The position numbers and the translations under genes were made by a program. Shown here piece by piece: positions 12,318-23,254 of a DNA stretch of 64,000 bases. The notes below the pieces were generated by a model. It was not told the origin of the DNA. It worked only from the letters and a program-made list of their open reading frames with translations, and ran no database searches. The stretch's first letter is position 1, and each line of letters starts with the position of its first letter. The stretch lies in assembly GCF_000699445.3 (NCBI RefSeq), contig NC_067195.1, positions 54,602,465-54,666,464 of the forward strand. The letters run 5' to 3'. Source of the DNA: Schistosoma haematobium. Lineage: Eukaryota > Platyhelminthes > Trematoda > Strigeidida > Schistosomatidae.

Positions 12318-12975
12318 TACTTTGAAAGATGCTCAAATGGAAGGAAGAACAAGTGCATATAGACTGGGAAGAAGGATATCTGACCAAGATAACAAAGAAA
12401 GATCTAGGCGAGCGTGGAAACTACAGAGTCACCACAGTACAATAGGTAACAGAAAAAGTTTCAACAGTGTTATTGAACCAAAAAACGTCCATTGGGCCCA
12501 CAGCTTCAAGATCAACAGACCAGAAGTCGCAAGCATTGTTCGTGTACCAACCGAATAATGCTTGACTATGGTTTATTGTTGAACAATCATTTAGAAGTAA
12601 TACGTTACAATCAAGAATTCCATATGTAGTGGTTGACGGGATTATGTCAACCTATGTATCTCAGAGGAAGCACGGGGTACAATGGGCAGTTCGGAATTAA
12701 CTAGACGATTTGGACTTCGCAGACGACCTGGTCCTCCTATCCTATACACACGAATAATTGCAGATGACGACAACAAGTGTAGCAGCAGTCTCTGCATCAG
12801 TAGGCCTCAACATACATAAGGGAAAAGTCAAGATCCTGAAATACAACACGGAGAACATCAATACAGCCACACTTGATGGAGAAGCTCTCTGGGATAGGAG
12901 GATCTGGTGCAGATGTAACGGTAAGGATTGGCAAAGTAAGGATAGCATTGCTACAATTGAAGAACATATGGAACT
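12318..12975 (+). mobile_element. SR2-like LINE, left part of a copy split by the Gypsy element
   Basis: 12330-12470 reads DWEEGYLTKITKKDL then GERGNYRVTT, the start of the SR2 reverse transcriptase; 12632-12975 reads VDGIMSTYVSQRKHG, DDLDFADDLVLLS-like after a shift, and SVAAVSASVGLNIHKGK. The central reverse transcriptase is missing and frames are broken. From about 12657 it is almost identical to the inverted copy at 27.5-27.8 kb. It is interrupted at 12975 by the LTR element and resumes at 18212. Confidence 0.85.
12972..12975 (+). repeat. Target site duplication of the Gypsy element, left
   Basis: AACT immediately before the 5' LTR; the same four bases follow the 3' LTR at 18208-18211, and the uninterrupted inverted SR2 copy has a single AACT at this point. 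Confidence 0.9.
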
Positions 12976-13296
12976 TGTAGCGGTAAATAAATCCCCAAAA
13001 TAAATAGCACTAAGTTTTCGACATTGGATGCTGACCATATGTTTTAGTGGACTCATCTAGCTGAAGGCGCTCGGTCAGGCATCCGCACCAGATCACGTGT
13101 GGTAACGCCGTGCTCAACATCAACCGCAATCGCTAGCCAGATTAGATCAGAGAATTCCGATATATTGGTCATCACCAAATATACTCTTCCGATCTCCTCG
13201 ACTCTGTCTTTTGATTTCTCTTGGTGGGAACGAAATATATTAGAAGGTGTTACTGGTAGAAGCGTTGTCAAACACTGAATACCTGTGACATCATCA
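12976..13296 (+). repeat. 5' LTR of the Gypsy element
   Basis: 321 bp, starts TGTAGCGG and ends TGACATCATCA. One mismatch to the 3' LTR at 17887-18207. It contains AATAAATCCCCAAAATAAAT near its start. Confidence 0.95.
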
Positions 13297-13297
13297 T

Positions 13298-13319
13298 TGG
13301 TGAACCTGACGTGATCTGG
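13298..13319 (+). other. Primer binding site, tRNA-Trp type
   Basis: TGGTGAACCTGACGTGATCT one base after the 5' LTR. TGG complements a tRNA CCA end, and the rest resembles the complement of the tRNA-Trp 3' end used by the CsRn1 clade, with a few mismatches. The tRNA match is from memory. Confidence 0.7.
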
Positions 13320-13476
13320 TACACCTAATTGCAACTGTGAGTCTGTTCTTTTTTGGGATTTTTATATATCATTGCCTTATTTTTTACTTTTTTTAAACAT
13401 TGTGATTTTTTTTCGTGTTTTTTCTTGGATATATATATATTTTCCCCTCGTTCATTATCGTACTTCATACTTCATC

Positions 13477-14190
13477 ATGACTGAACAGACACCTAAAGTA
13501 CTCAAGCTTAAGACTTTGTCCCCACCTTCGTTTCAACTGATGCCTTTCTGGCCCGACAACATCGAAGCCTGGTTTTGCTACGCAGAAGCCGACTTCTCCG
13601 AGCACGGCGTGATCGACACACGTGCACAATTCCTCGCAGTAGTCAAGGCACTACCGCGCGAATTCAACAGGTACGTAACACCTAGTATGTTTACTAGTGA
13701 TGTTTCCGATCCTTACGAAATCTTAAAACGCTCGATTCTTAAACGAGTAGATCTAACCGATCGACAAAGGTTAGATCAACTCTTCAATAACATCGACCTG
13801 CAACACGGTTCTGCGACAGACATGTTGCAACGGATGAGAGAGGTTATAGGCCTAAGAACTTTCGACGAAGGTCTATTCAAACAACTCTTCTTGTCAAAAC
13901 TTCCCCAACAGGTGCAAGCAGTTCTGGTCTCGTTCCAGAACAACGGCTTAGACGAGCTAGCTGCATCTGCCGACCGCATTCTAGAAATTACGAAACCTTC
14001 TACTACCGAGGTATTTTCAGTCAAAGAAAGGCCTCACACGACTCAGAATGATATAACCGACTTATGTCACACACTCACGCGTTATCTTAGTCTTCGTACC
14101 GACCGTAAGAGATCGCGCACACCACGTAGAAGCATTCACGTAAGCGATCTGTCTCTAGACCACGAGAGACAGATAACCCCGACTGGTGCT
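13477..14190 (+). CDS. gag: Gag of the Gypsy element, broken before the zinc motif
   Basis: The likely start is the ATG at 13477 (MTEQTPKVLKLKTLSPPSF); the open frame reaches upstream to 13372 through T-rich leader that is not protein-like. The first roughly 230 residues read as a capsid domain. At 14187 a fluke-type motif, CWYHNQYGKLSRNCRKPC, the Cys-His-Cys-Cys pattern typical of CsRn1-clade Gag, lies in a different frame, so an indel sits at about 14132-14187. The original frame stays open to 14403 by chance and that part is probably not native. The zinc-motif frame ends at a TAA near 14306 and pol is in a third frame. Gag would package element RNA in cytoplasmic particles. Confidence 0.8.
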
Positions 14191-14356
14191 GGTATCATAA
14201 CCAGTATGGAAAGCTTTCCAGAAATTGCAGAAAACCCTGCAATTTTCCCAACACGAAACCGACTGATTCGAAAAACAATTCGGGAAACTTCCAAGCCGGC
14301 ACGCGTTAACGGCAACCGTAGCCGGCGAACAAAGCCGTCTGTTATTCGTCACAGAT

Positions 14357-17300
14357 GTGACAACGAGAGTTCGCTACCTCGTCGACACTGGCGCAGAAGT
14401 TAGCGTTCTCCCAGCAAATCCTAACGACCGACTTCACAATCCGACCCTAAACTTACAGGCGGCAAACGGAAAACCGATCGCTACATATGGCAAAAGGTAC
14501 GTTTACCTTAACGTGGGTTTACGCAAACCCATACACTGGATTTTCGTTGTTGCAGATGTTTCTATGCCAATCATTGGTATGGACCTTCTACAACACCACA
14601 ATCTGATCATCGATACGCGCAAACGGAGGCTAGTAGACGGGAACACTAATTTGTCCGTTTGCGTAACTTCTTTTACTGGTTGTAGAGTATCCCCAGTCAC
14701 AGTTAAACATATGATAGACCCACTCTATCAACCACTACTCGATAAGTACCCTGGGATACAACAAACTCAACCGAAACTACCGTGTGTAACCAGCAACGTT
14801 ACACATCACATCACGACTACAGGACCACCTGTATTCTCTAAAGCACGACGACTAGCTCCTGAAAAGCTAAGGTTAGCGAAAAACGAATTCGATCACATGA
14901 TGGACTTAGGAATCATACGACCGTCAAGTAGCCCATATGCATCTCCGTTGCACATGGTCCCTAAAAAGGACAGCAACGATTGGCGTCCAACTGGTGACTA
15001 TCGGCGATTGAACGCGAAAACCATTCCCGATCGTTACCCGTTGCCTCACATTCACGATTTGACAGCTACCTTGAAAGGTACAACTGTCTTTTCGAAAATC
15101 GACTTGGTTAAAGCGTATAACCAAATCCCTATGGCTACTGACGACATACCGAAAACAGCTATCATAACTCCTTTCGGACTCTATGAATTTTTGCGAATGC
15201 CTTTCGGTCTAAGGAATGCTGCTCAAACATTCCAAAGATTCATAGACGACGTTTTTCGAGGTCTCAACTTCGTACACGCGTATGTTGATGACTGTCTAAT
15301 CGCAAGTCCGGACAGAGAAACACATCTCAAGCATCTGGATCTTGTTTTCGAACGACTTCAAAAACATGGCATTACTGTAAACGTTCAGAAATGCCAATTC
15401 GGAACCGACTCGTTAGACTTTCTGGGACACACTATAGATGCTCAAGGCATTCGACCTCTTAGGACCAAAGTGGCGGCCATTCTGGATTACCCAGAACCGA
15501 CCACCGTCAAGCAATTACGCACGTTCAACGGCCTGGTAAGTTTCTATAGACGTTTCATACCCAAATGCGCATTACTTATGATACCTCTGACCGACCAACT
15601 TCGTGGAAATGCGAAATCCATTAATTTGGACGACACCGCACGAAAAGCATTCTCCACAGTTAAGGAACTGATTGCTAAAGCAACAATGCTCGCACATCAG
15701 GACACCCGAGCACCCATTAGCATCGCAGTAGACGCATCCGACTCAGCAATCGGAGGAGTCTTACAACAATGGGTTAACAACTCCTGGCAACCCTTGGCAT
15801 TTTTCTCTAGAAGGTTGCTAGACACCGAATCGAGGTACAGCACATTCGGTAGGGAACTCCTAGCTATGTATTGTGCTGTACGGCATTTCCAACACTATAT
15901 CGAAGGCCGTGAATTCACTCTTTTCACGGACCATAAACCGCTCACTTTCTCGTTAAGCTCTCCTTCTGACAAGTACTCTCCTCGTGAGTCTCGACAACTG
16001 GACTACATTTCGCAGTTTACTTCAGATATTCAACACATCTCTGGAGCAATCAATGTAGTTGCAGACGCCTTATCTCGCATAACTTCCTTGAACAGTTTCC
16101 AAGGAATCGACCTTCTTAAACTCGCCCAACTTCAAAAAGAAGACACTGATCTTCAGCACGAGCTATCGTCTACAACCCTTAAACTACGCATCAAACAGAT
16201 GGGAACAGGTAAAGAAACCTTACTTTGTGACACATCTACAGGTAGGGATCGCCCAATCGTGCCGAAACATTATCGACGCAATGTCTTCAACACATTGCAC
16301 AAACTTTCGCATCCAGGTGTTCGTGCAACCATCAAGCTTATAGCAGAAAGGTTTTGCTGGCCTGGAATGAATAAAGACGTGAGGGAGTGGGCACGCTCCT
16401 GTGTAAGCTGCCAAAAATCTAAGGTTATCAGACACAATAAATGTCCCTTAGGCTCGTTTAAAACTCCCGATGCCCGTTTCGACCATGTTCATCTGGATTT
16501 GGTAGGACCTTTACCAGATTCAAATGGATACTCTTATCTCTTAACCTGCGTAGACCGTTTCACTCGATGGCCAGAAGCAGTACCTATCAAGGACATCACT
16601 GCTGAAACAGTGGCCCGCACCTTCGTCGAACGATGGGTAGCAAACTTCGGTTGCCCTTCAACCATCACTACAGACCGCGGACGTCAGTTTGAATCTGATC
16701 TTTTCCGTCGTCTGACCACACTTTTAGGAATCACTCGCTTCCGAACGACCGCCTACCATCCACAAGCAAACGGGTTGGTAGAACGTTTTCACCGACAACT
16801 GAAAGCTTCGCTATCAGCTGCAAACGTTTCACAATGGACCGACGCTCTTCCACTCGTCTTACTAGGTATCCGCAATGCAGTGAAAGCTGACATTGGATAC
16901 ACTGCGGCTCAACTCGTTTATGGAACGACACTTCGACTTCCAGGAGAATTCGTGGATCCTTCATTCTCTTCAATGAACATGGATCTAACCTCCTACACGA
17001 ACAGGCTTACAAACGCAATGCGTTCAGTTAAACCTGCTTCCACTCGACCTCAATCAACTGATGTTTTCGTCCAACCTGACTTACGATATAGTACACACGT
17101 TTTCGTTCGTCGAGACTCGCATCGACGACCATTCGAATCAGCATACGAAGGACCCTTCAAAGTTCTTCAACGTGAATCTAAGTACTATATAGTCGATAAG
17201 AACGGAACCAACGATAGCATCAGCATCGATCGCTTAAAAGCAGCGTATTTAGAAGGAAATCCTATCCACGTCGATTTTCCTTCGGTACAATCGAACGACA

Positions 17301-17431
17301 CGACTCCGACACTTACAATACCTCATCCGACAACCAACACACACGATGATACTTCGACAGTATCCGAAAATAAACTTAAAACGACGCGTTCTGGAAGAAG
17401 GGTGAGATTTCCAGAACATTTAAACGACTAA
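14357..17431 (+). CDS. pol: Pol polyprotein of the Gypsy element, uninterrupted
   Basis: 1024 codons from the first listed start (GTG), open also upstream to just after the gag zinc-motif stop, so it is probably made by frameshift or as a Gag-Pol fusion rather than from its own ATG. Domains in order, counted from 14357: aspartic protease with DTGAEVSV at residues 10-17; reverse transcriptase from about 150, with YVDD at 309-312; RNase H about 455-575 with [10 protein letters not shown] and TDHKPLTF; integrase zinc domain with His648, His652, Cys682, Cys685; catalytic core Asp714, Asp773, Glu809 (D,D-35-E) and [12 protein letters not shown]; basic tail ending [11 protein letters not shown]. 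All signature residues are present, with no stop. The enzyme set would copy element RNA to DNA and insert it. With the near-identical LTRs this points to recent movement; the gag break means this copy would need Gag supplied from elsewhere. Confidence 0.93.
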   Translation: MTTRVRYLVDTGAEVSVLPANPNDRLHNPTLNLQAANGKPIATYGKRYVYLNVGLRKPIHWIFVVADVSMPIIGMDLLQHHNLIIDTRKRRLVDGNTNLSVCVTSFTGCRVSPVTVKHMIDPLYQPLLDKYPGIQQTQPKLPCVTSNVTHHITTTGPPVFSKARRLAPEKLRLAKNEFDHMMDLGIIRPSSSPYASPLHMVPKKDSNDWRPTGDYRRLNAKTIPDRYPLPHIHDLTATLKGTTVFSKIDLVKAYNQIPMATDDIPKTAIITPFGLYEFLRMPFGLRNAAQTFQRFIDDVFRGLNFVHAYVDDCLIASPDRETHLKHLDLVFERLQKHGITVNVQKCQFGTDSLDFLGHTIDAQGIRPLRTKVAAILDYPEPTTVKQLRTFNGLVSFYRRFIPKCALLMIPLTDQLRGNAKSINLDDTARKAFSTVKELIAKATMLAHQDTRAPISIAVDASDSAIGGVLQQWVNNSWQPLAFFSRRLLDTESRYSTFGRELLAMYCAVRHFQHYIEGREFTLFTDHKPLTFSLSSPSDKYSPRESRQLDYISQFTSDIQHISGAINVVADALSRITSLNSFQGIDLLKLAQLQKEDTDLQHELSSTTLKLRIKQMGTGKETLLCDTSTGRDRPIVPKHYRRNVFNTLHKLSHPGVRATIKLIAERFCWPGMNKDVREWARSCVSCQKSKVIRHNKCPLGSFKTPDARFDHVHLDLVGPLPDSNGYSYLLTCVDRFTRWPEAVPIKDITAETVARTFVERWVANFGCPSTITTDRGRQFESDLFRRLTTLLGITRFRTTAYHPQANGLVERFHRQLKASLSAANVSQWTDALPLVLLGIRNAVKADIGYTAAQLVYGTTLRLPGEFVDPSFSSMNMDLTSYTNRLTNAMRSVKPASTRPQSTDVFVQPDLRYSTHVFVRRDSHRRPFESAYEGPFKVLQRESKYYIVDKNGTNDSISIDRLKAAYLEGNPIHVDFPSVQSNDTTPTLTIPHPTTNTHDDTSTVSENKLKTTRSGRRVRFPEHLND

Positions 17432-17873
17432 TGCACGTAAGGCACTTCTCGACATTTTATATTATTTTTTAAAAAAAAACAATTTTAATATGCTTATATA
17501 TTTTTATTTCTATTTAAAAAAAACAAAACAAAAAAAAAATTTTTTTAATGCTATTACGTGTTCATGAGTTTATTTTCCATTTTTTTCCGCCGACATTGTG
17601 TTTTTACGCACATACGAGTGTATTTCGACATGCACTTACATTTTCTTTTTTCTTTTCCAGGACGGCTGGAAAAGAACGATGACGTTTATGAGGATCCGAA
17701 ATTTTCATTGTACATTTTCTTTTTTACTATGTTGTACCTCCGTCCCATATAGTAAGGAAAGACGACCAGACGCTGCTAAATTTAGTAAGCTATCAGAAGA
17801 GTGTTTACCAACGACAAACTCGTTGGGTTTAAACTTCTGGCTGGCCACGTCTTAGGGTCGTCACTGCCCCACT
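17432..17873 (+). other. Untranslated 3' region of the Gypsy element
   Basis: A- and T-rich, with open frames of 64 and 85 codons that lack a signal peptide, membrane segment or known motif; no envelope gene. A pyrimidine tract ending TTTTCCAG at about 17660 looks like a splice acceptor but has no clear partner. Confidence 0.6.
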
Positions 17874-17886
17874 AGGGGGGGTGATC
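17874..17886 (+). other. Polypurine tract of the Gypsy element
   Basis: AGGGGGGG followed by TGATC immediately before the 3' LTR, the expected position for the plus-strand primer. Confidence 0.7.
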
Positions 17887-18207
17887 TGTAGCGGTAAATA
17901 AATCCCCAAAATAAATAGCACTAAGTTTTCGACATTGGATGCTGACCATATGTTTTAGTGGACTCATCTAGCTGAAGGCGCTCGGTCAGGCATCCGCACC
18001 AGACCACGTGTGGTAACGCCGTGCTCAACATCAACCGCAATCGCTAGCCAGATTAGATCAGAGAATTCCGATATATTGGTCATCACCAAATATACTCTTC
18101 CGATCTCCTCGACTCTGTCTTTTGATTTCTCTTGGTGGGAACGAAATATATTAGAAGGTGTTACTGGTAGAAGCGTTGTCAAACACTGAATACCTGTGAC
18201 ATCATCA
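17887..18207 (+). repeat. 3' LTR of the Gypsy element
   Basis: 321 bp; starts TGTAGCGG, ends CATCATCA; one difference from the 5' LTR. Followed by the target duplication AACT. Confidence 0.95.
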
Positions 18208-18211
18208 AACT
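18208..18211 (+). repeat. Target site duplication of the Gypsy element, right
   Basis: AACT; pairs with 12972-12975. Confidence 0.9.
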
Positions 18212-18690
18212 CAAAACAACTGTCTGCAAGCCAACATCAAAGTCAGAACCTTCAATACGAACGTCAAGACAGTTCTACTGTATGGAGCTGAAGCTTTGGA
18301 GAGCTACTACAACCATCACAAAAAAGGTACAGGTATCTGCAAACAATTGTCTACTCAAGATACTCAATAACTGTTGACCGGATAGCATCAGCAACAATCC
18401 ACAGTGGCAGAGAAAAACCCAAATTCCGACTGAAGAGGAAATTAGGAAAAGACGTCAGAAGTGGATAGGACATACATTGAGTAAACCATCAGACTGGTTC
18501 ACGGGGCAAGCCCCAACTTGGGATCCTGGAGAGAAGAGGCAAAAATGACCCAAGAATACATTGCGTCGGTAATCAGAAGCAGACATCAAGAGAGTGAATA
18601 GCAATTGGAAATAACTAGAAAGGAGAGCCCAAAACAGAGTTAGCTGACGAATCCTGGTGGGTGATATATAATCCCCCGTAACATTTGTGC
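18212..18690 (+). mobile_element. SR2-like LINE, right part of the split copy
   Basis: Continues directly from 12975 when the Gypsy element and one AACT are removed. Broken frames carry the SR2 carboxy half (VRTFNTNVKTVLLYGAEALE, later KRRQKWIGHTLSKPSD). It is almost base-for-base identical to the inverted copy at 27.05-27.48 kb up to CTGACGAATCCTGGTGG, after which the two diverge. The usual GTAAGTAAGT tail is missing here. Confidence 0.85.
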
Positions 18691-18945
18691 TCTATAGGCG
18701 GAAACCTGTACCATTACCTGGTACTATGACAGGCAGTATTCGTAGAGGGGCTACATCTGGTCTCAGACGCAAGCTTAATAATGGTTAAAAATTATAGGTA
18801 CTGCGTGCCGACATGTTCCCCTATTGAATACGCGTACATAATGGGACAACTTATCCGTTATTTCTATCCGACGATGTTTGAAGCCTTCAGGATTTAGGTA
18901 TTGATTATTGTACATCGCTATTGACGACTTATGGTGTTTTTTTAA
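18691..18945. other. Short upstream region of the six-exon gene
   Basis: No clear promoter motif. An in-frame TAA (18943-18945) lies directly before the ATG at 18946. Confidence 0.4.
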
Positions 18946-19092
18946 ATGGTACAATTTAACCATCAAACCCTTTTGAACAATTTTATCATGATATGTAATG
19001 AGAATTCTCTTGTTATGGACATTGGCCTACTGGCTAACGTGTCTAGAGAACTCAAAGACCGAATATGTGCAGACACTTTTCAAAAGCTCCAA
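18946..19092 (+). CDS. Six-exon gene, exon 1
   Basis: 49 codons, ends ICADTFQKLQ in phase 0 at donor GTAATA. Includes the segment DIGLLANVSRELKDR. Confidence 0.5.
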
Positions 19093-22000
19093 GTAATATT
19101 TTATAGTAGAGTGACATTATTTTTAGAAACGAACCAACCGAGAGCTGTTCACTGTCGATTGTGAAGTGGACAGAGTCCTTAGAAATGAATCTTACATAAG
19201 ATCAAGACTATATTCTGCGATTGATGCCTGTCAACTGGATTACAAACGAAGTATGAAGATCAGAAACATTCTGTGGAATAAGAAGTTATTATCCTCCTTA
19301 AATCAGAAAACACAAAAGCCTCTAGATGAAAGTTTTAGACTCCGAAAGACGAAGTCAAAGCCCACATATGACAGCTTTTGTAATAGCCAACATATGCAGG
19401 TTGGTCATTGACATGTGATTATATTCACTTAATTATGCGGTATATTTTATATATAATGATATATATTCAGGAGGTTTTTGCGAAAGAAATTAAGTATGTC
19501 GAGAATAACTCCCTACCAAGTGGCATTTAAGCTACGAGTAAATCCTGCGAGCTTATAAGCTCTCAAGATTTGGTTTACTTCCGAGAATTCTTTGTCGTGT
19601 GTCATACAAATTGATTGTCACCTGTTCAAATCTGTATCATAAGACTTTAGTTAAAATCATTATTTTTTCATTCGTAATTAAAAAACGTAACCAGAAGGAA
19701 AACAATGTTTTTTTTTCATTTTCTAGAGTTTTGTTTACTATATGTCTCTATATAACGTGTTATTGTATAGAAGTTTGAGTTTTCTAATTTTAGGATAACC
19801 ATCTCAAATACTATGCATGTATTTATTTGGTATTTATGCTCTTTTTATAGGACCCGCTTCTCTGAGGCCTTACAATTGATGTATTCATGGCATTGTCGAT
19901 TAATGTTGTACAAAATCATTGTTAGATACTGTCGTTGATTCAGGTGTGCCTAATGAGATTTCCAAATAGTGTTTTGTCTAGAGTTCATCAATTTCGGTAG
20001 AACTAACATGAAATGATTGTGTGCAATAGAATTAAAACCTACTTTTACGAAGTTCTGGAAACTAGGATTTTAATTTTGTTTGTTTTAGACTTTCGTTTGT
20101 CCTAAAGTAAAGTCTTTGAAGCGTATTGACATATTCTCTGAACTCTCAGTATTCGTTGCTTGATGTGTGCTCTCAGTGCAACAATACTGTTTGTCCTTAA
20201 TACTCAATGATACAAAAAAGTTTCCACAGAGCCGACAACAAAAGATGCTACCGACCAATATGGAACTAGCGTTGACCATAATACTAAAAAAGATTAAGAA
20301 AGCTTCAATCATTGACGACTAACTATTTGAACGTCTAAAACCATAGGGTCGCTCTATATTATGGATTTTTGAAAGTACGTGAGAGCGATTTACTTCCTCA
20401 TCCGATAGTGGATGTAGATGATTCTCCATGCCACGGATAACCATATAGATGGTAAAAATTCTACAATCAGTCAGAAAACCTATCTGTGAACACAGTCTTT
20501 CAGACTCCTTAGATTTTATGGACTCATTAAACAACGTCAATGTGTCAGGAAAGAAAATGACATCGTCAGATGCCACTTCTCCATTTACAATATTCCGCTC
20601 ACAAAAACTATTGACTTCTTATGAGGTAATATTGACCTTAACAAAGTTGACATCGGCACATTAAACCTATAGAACACCATCCTTTAATCAACAATCGGTA
20701 ATTTTTATTTCTACAAGAGATATATGGATATTACATTTACCACTTGTGACGAAAAAAGCCATTTTAATAGAATATTACAAATTTTCAATAATTGTCACCA
20801 TCTGATTACGTTCGCAAAAGAAGCAGAGATGAACTCGCAATTCCACTTCCTTGATATCCTACTAACAAGATCATATGGGTCCCTAAAATGATCGTTAAAC
20901 CTGTCTGTTTTGCTATAAAATACTGCATGAAGCGATTACACACAAATACGATTGTACAGCTATCGAAAATGATGTAATCGTAAAGGAACTTTTCTTTGCT
21001 AAAGCGTCTTTACTATTTTTATTGAATTTATGAGCTTATTTTGTCTAATTTTTTTACCAAAGCTGAGAAACAGTAAAATTTCGACCTTGCAATCAGTCGA
21101 CCTGTTGCTTACAAATTTAAAGGGATATGTCTCAGAGATCATTCTTTCCGCATTTCGTCTACCGTTATGACTTTTTAGCCCATTATAGTAGAAAAATGGG
21201 AGTTTTACCTATTCTAGCTTCGAAATTAGCTAGGCTCCTAGAGCTTCATAGAAGGCTACACTGAAGTTGAAAAGCATAATTCATGTGAACCATCATTACC
21301 TGCAAACGATTTATTTTTAGTGGGAATCTAAAGTCATTTTATGCAAAAGTAACTGTAGATTGTTCTTTCCAAGATGTATGCCAAACTACTGGACATTCTG
21401 TATCAATATTTCTTAGACGCAATCATAAACAATAACCAACTCAATATTTTTAGCACCCATCAGTATGAAATAATTGAAAGCAATCGCTAACTGCTTTTAT
21501 TTTTACTAAACAACTTCTAGAATATATCTCGTTCAGTTTTAATTTTTCTTCCAACATGCAAAACATTTTATATTTACGTATACTACCACTAAACCTAGTA
21601 TTAGTTATGATGAATCTACACCAGGCCCTCGAATAAAGGGACATTAGACGCTCCGTTGGTTGAGAGATAGTTCCCTAACATTCACAATTATGGGCAATAT
21701 TTTTTTAATTTTAACTCATCTTAGCCGACTTAATATTATGGTATATCTGTTCGTGATGTCCCACTATCTTTTCACTTGTCCCTTTTATTATCTTTGTATT
21801 TTCATACTCTTACAGTATGCAGCAGTTTGAGACTATTTACTTTTATTTGAGACTGTGTCTTATTCTTAATCACTTCTGATGGCTGACAGTCAAGCTAAAC
21901 AAAATTAATTAAAATACATTAAAGAACTGTCACAACTTCTAAAATATAAGACAGTTGTGCAATATCTTTGAGTAACATAGCAAAGTAAACAACAAAACTA

Positions 22001-23208
22001 AAGGCTTTCGCTTTAAATACTCACGAAAACAAAGGCTTTCGCTTTAAATACTCACGAAAACAAAGGCTAGCTAATCAGTTTTGTAAAATATGAAGTATTA
22101 AATCAGTGTAGCTCAGGAAAGTTATATGATTTTTGTTTAAAAAAATATGTTAGAAGTTGGCAAATATTGCAACTTCGGTTTACAAATTTTACTGTTTTAC
22201 CAGAACTATCCGTCGAACACGGTTGTTCAGTCGGCTTCACCAAGTCTAACATCAGACCAACAACTTACAGTGAACATGAAAAGTGGTCAAAAATTAAATA
22301 CTTCCCGAGATTTCAAACTAGAGAAAAACGATTTTTTTTTGAGTAATTATAATACAAGGTATAAGTCCGAAAGTGTAATTACTAGGCCCAAAGAGCAAGG
22401 AAATTTTTTAACCCAGTGGCGTTCTGAATCTGATCCGTTGAGCTGGAGGGACATACAATTTACAACTATTGATAGTGAAGCCAGAGGAAAGAGCAGGTAG
22501 GTTAATTCTCGTCAAAATAGTTGTGCCAAAGACACGTAATGTGTCTATAACGACACATTTGTCTTATAATTTAGTCTCAGCTGCCTGAAACTGACAGCCC
22601 CCTAGTGCCTAAATGCCAGAAAATTGCTACGAAAAATGCACTAAATTAGATATGGGGTCAACATCTTATAACTCATGGTTTTACACTTTATAATGCTGAT
22701 GTTAACTTTAAATGAAATGTACACAAATCCCACTAGTGAGCTTTGTTTGAACGTAGTTTCATTGAATTTCGTGAACGGCTGTCGACCACATAACGTGTCT
22801 CGTTTTTTTCAGACAGTGAGCAAAAAACATTGCTACTAACAGTCTTTCTTACTCTCGAAGTTTGCTTCTCTGATATTTGACTTGAAGTTATTTGTTTGCT
22901 GAAAAAAGCAACTCGTATTTATGCATAGATTAAGTTAGGATTACGTGGAATGTAATGTCAATGACGATATACTGAATATTCGTGCTTACAGACTCCTCAA
23001 TGATGAAGGTATATAAAAACGCAGACCGGTTCTGTATATCTAAAAACATAAATGTCAATGAGCTAGACAAGCAACGGGAACAGTTTCATAATCTGATCTA
23101 TCTGCATAACATGTATATTAAAGTATTTATGCATGTATAATCAGTTTAACCAGGGAAAATATCCAGTTTTCTGTAGTATTTAAGGTTCATTTTACTAATA
23201 TCGGTCAA

Positions 23209-23254
<46 letters not shown>

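Larger units (their letters stand above)
12976..18207 (+). mobile_element. Ty3/Gypsy LTR retrotransposon, CsRn1/Boudicca-like, young
   Basis: Complete element of 5232 bp: 321-bp LTR, primer site, gag, pol, polypurine tract, 321-bp LTR, flanked by AACT. The LTRs begin TGTAGCGG, end CATCATCA and differ at one position (T in the 5' copy, C in the 3' copy, within CAGA(T/C)CACGTG). The tRNA-Trp-like primer site and the Cys-His-Cys-Cys gag motif point to the CsRn1 clade of Gypsy elements known from flukes. pol is open from protease to integrase; gag has a frame break before its zinc motif. It inserted into an SR2 copy. No envelope-like ORF was found between pol and the 3' LTR. Confidence 0.95.
20626..22203 (+). 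other. Intron 4, with a Penelope fragment and a tandem repeat
   Basis: GTAATA to TTTTACCAG. Apart from the elements listed separately, no other exon was found in it. Confidence 0.5.

Noticed and set aside
12758..13003. 81-codon plus-strand ORF
   Set aside because: It runs from SR2 reverse transcriptase across the junction into the 5' LTR, so it is not a native protein.
13372..13476. Extended N-terminus of Gag
   Set aside because: Translation of T-rich untranslated leader gives an implausible hydrophobic peptide; the ATG at 13477 gives a normal Gag start.
17558..17855. Third ORF (envelope-like) of the Gypsy element
   Set aside because: Two overlapping short frames without signal peptide, membrane anchor or cleavage motif; the region is T-rich leader-like sequence.
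20089..20331. Additional exons of the six-exon gene
   Set aside because: Short open stretches after TGTTTTAG and TTTCCACAG exist, but their phases or missing donors do not fit the neighbouring exons.
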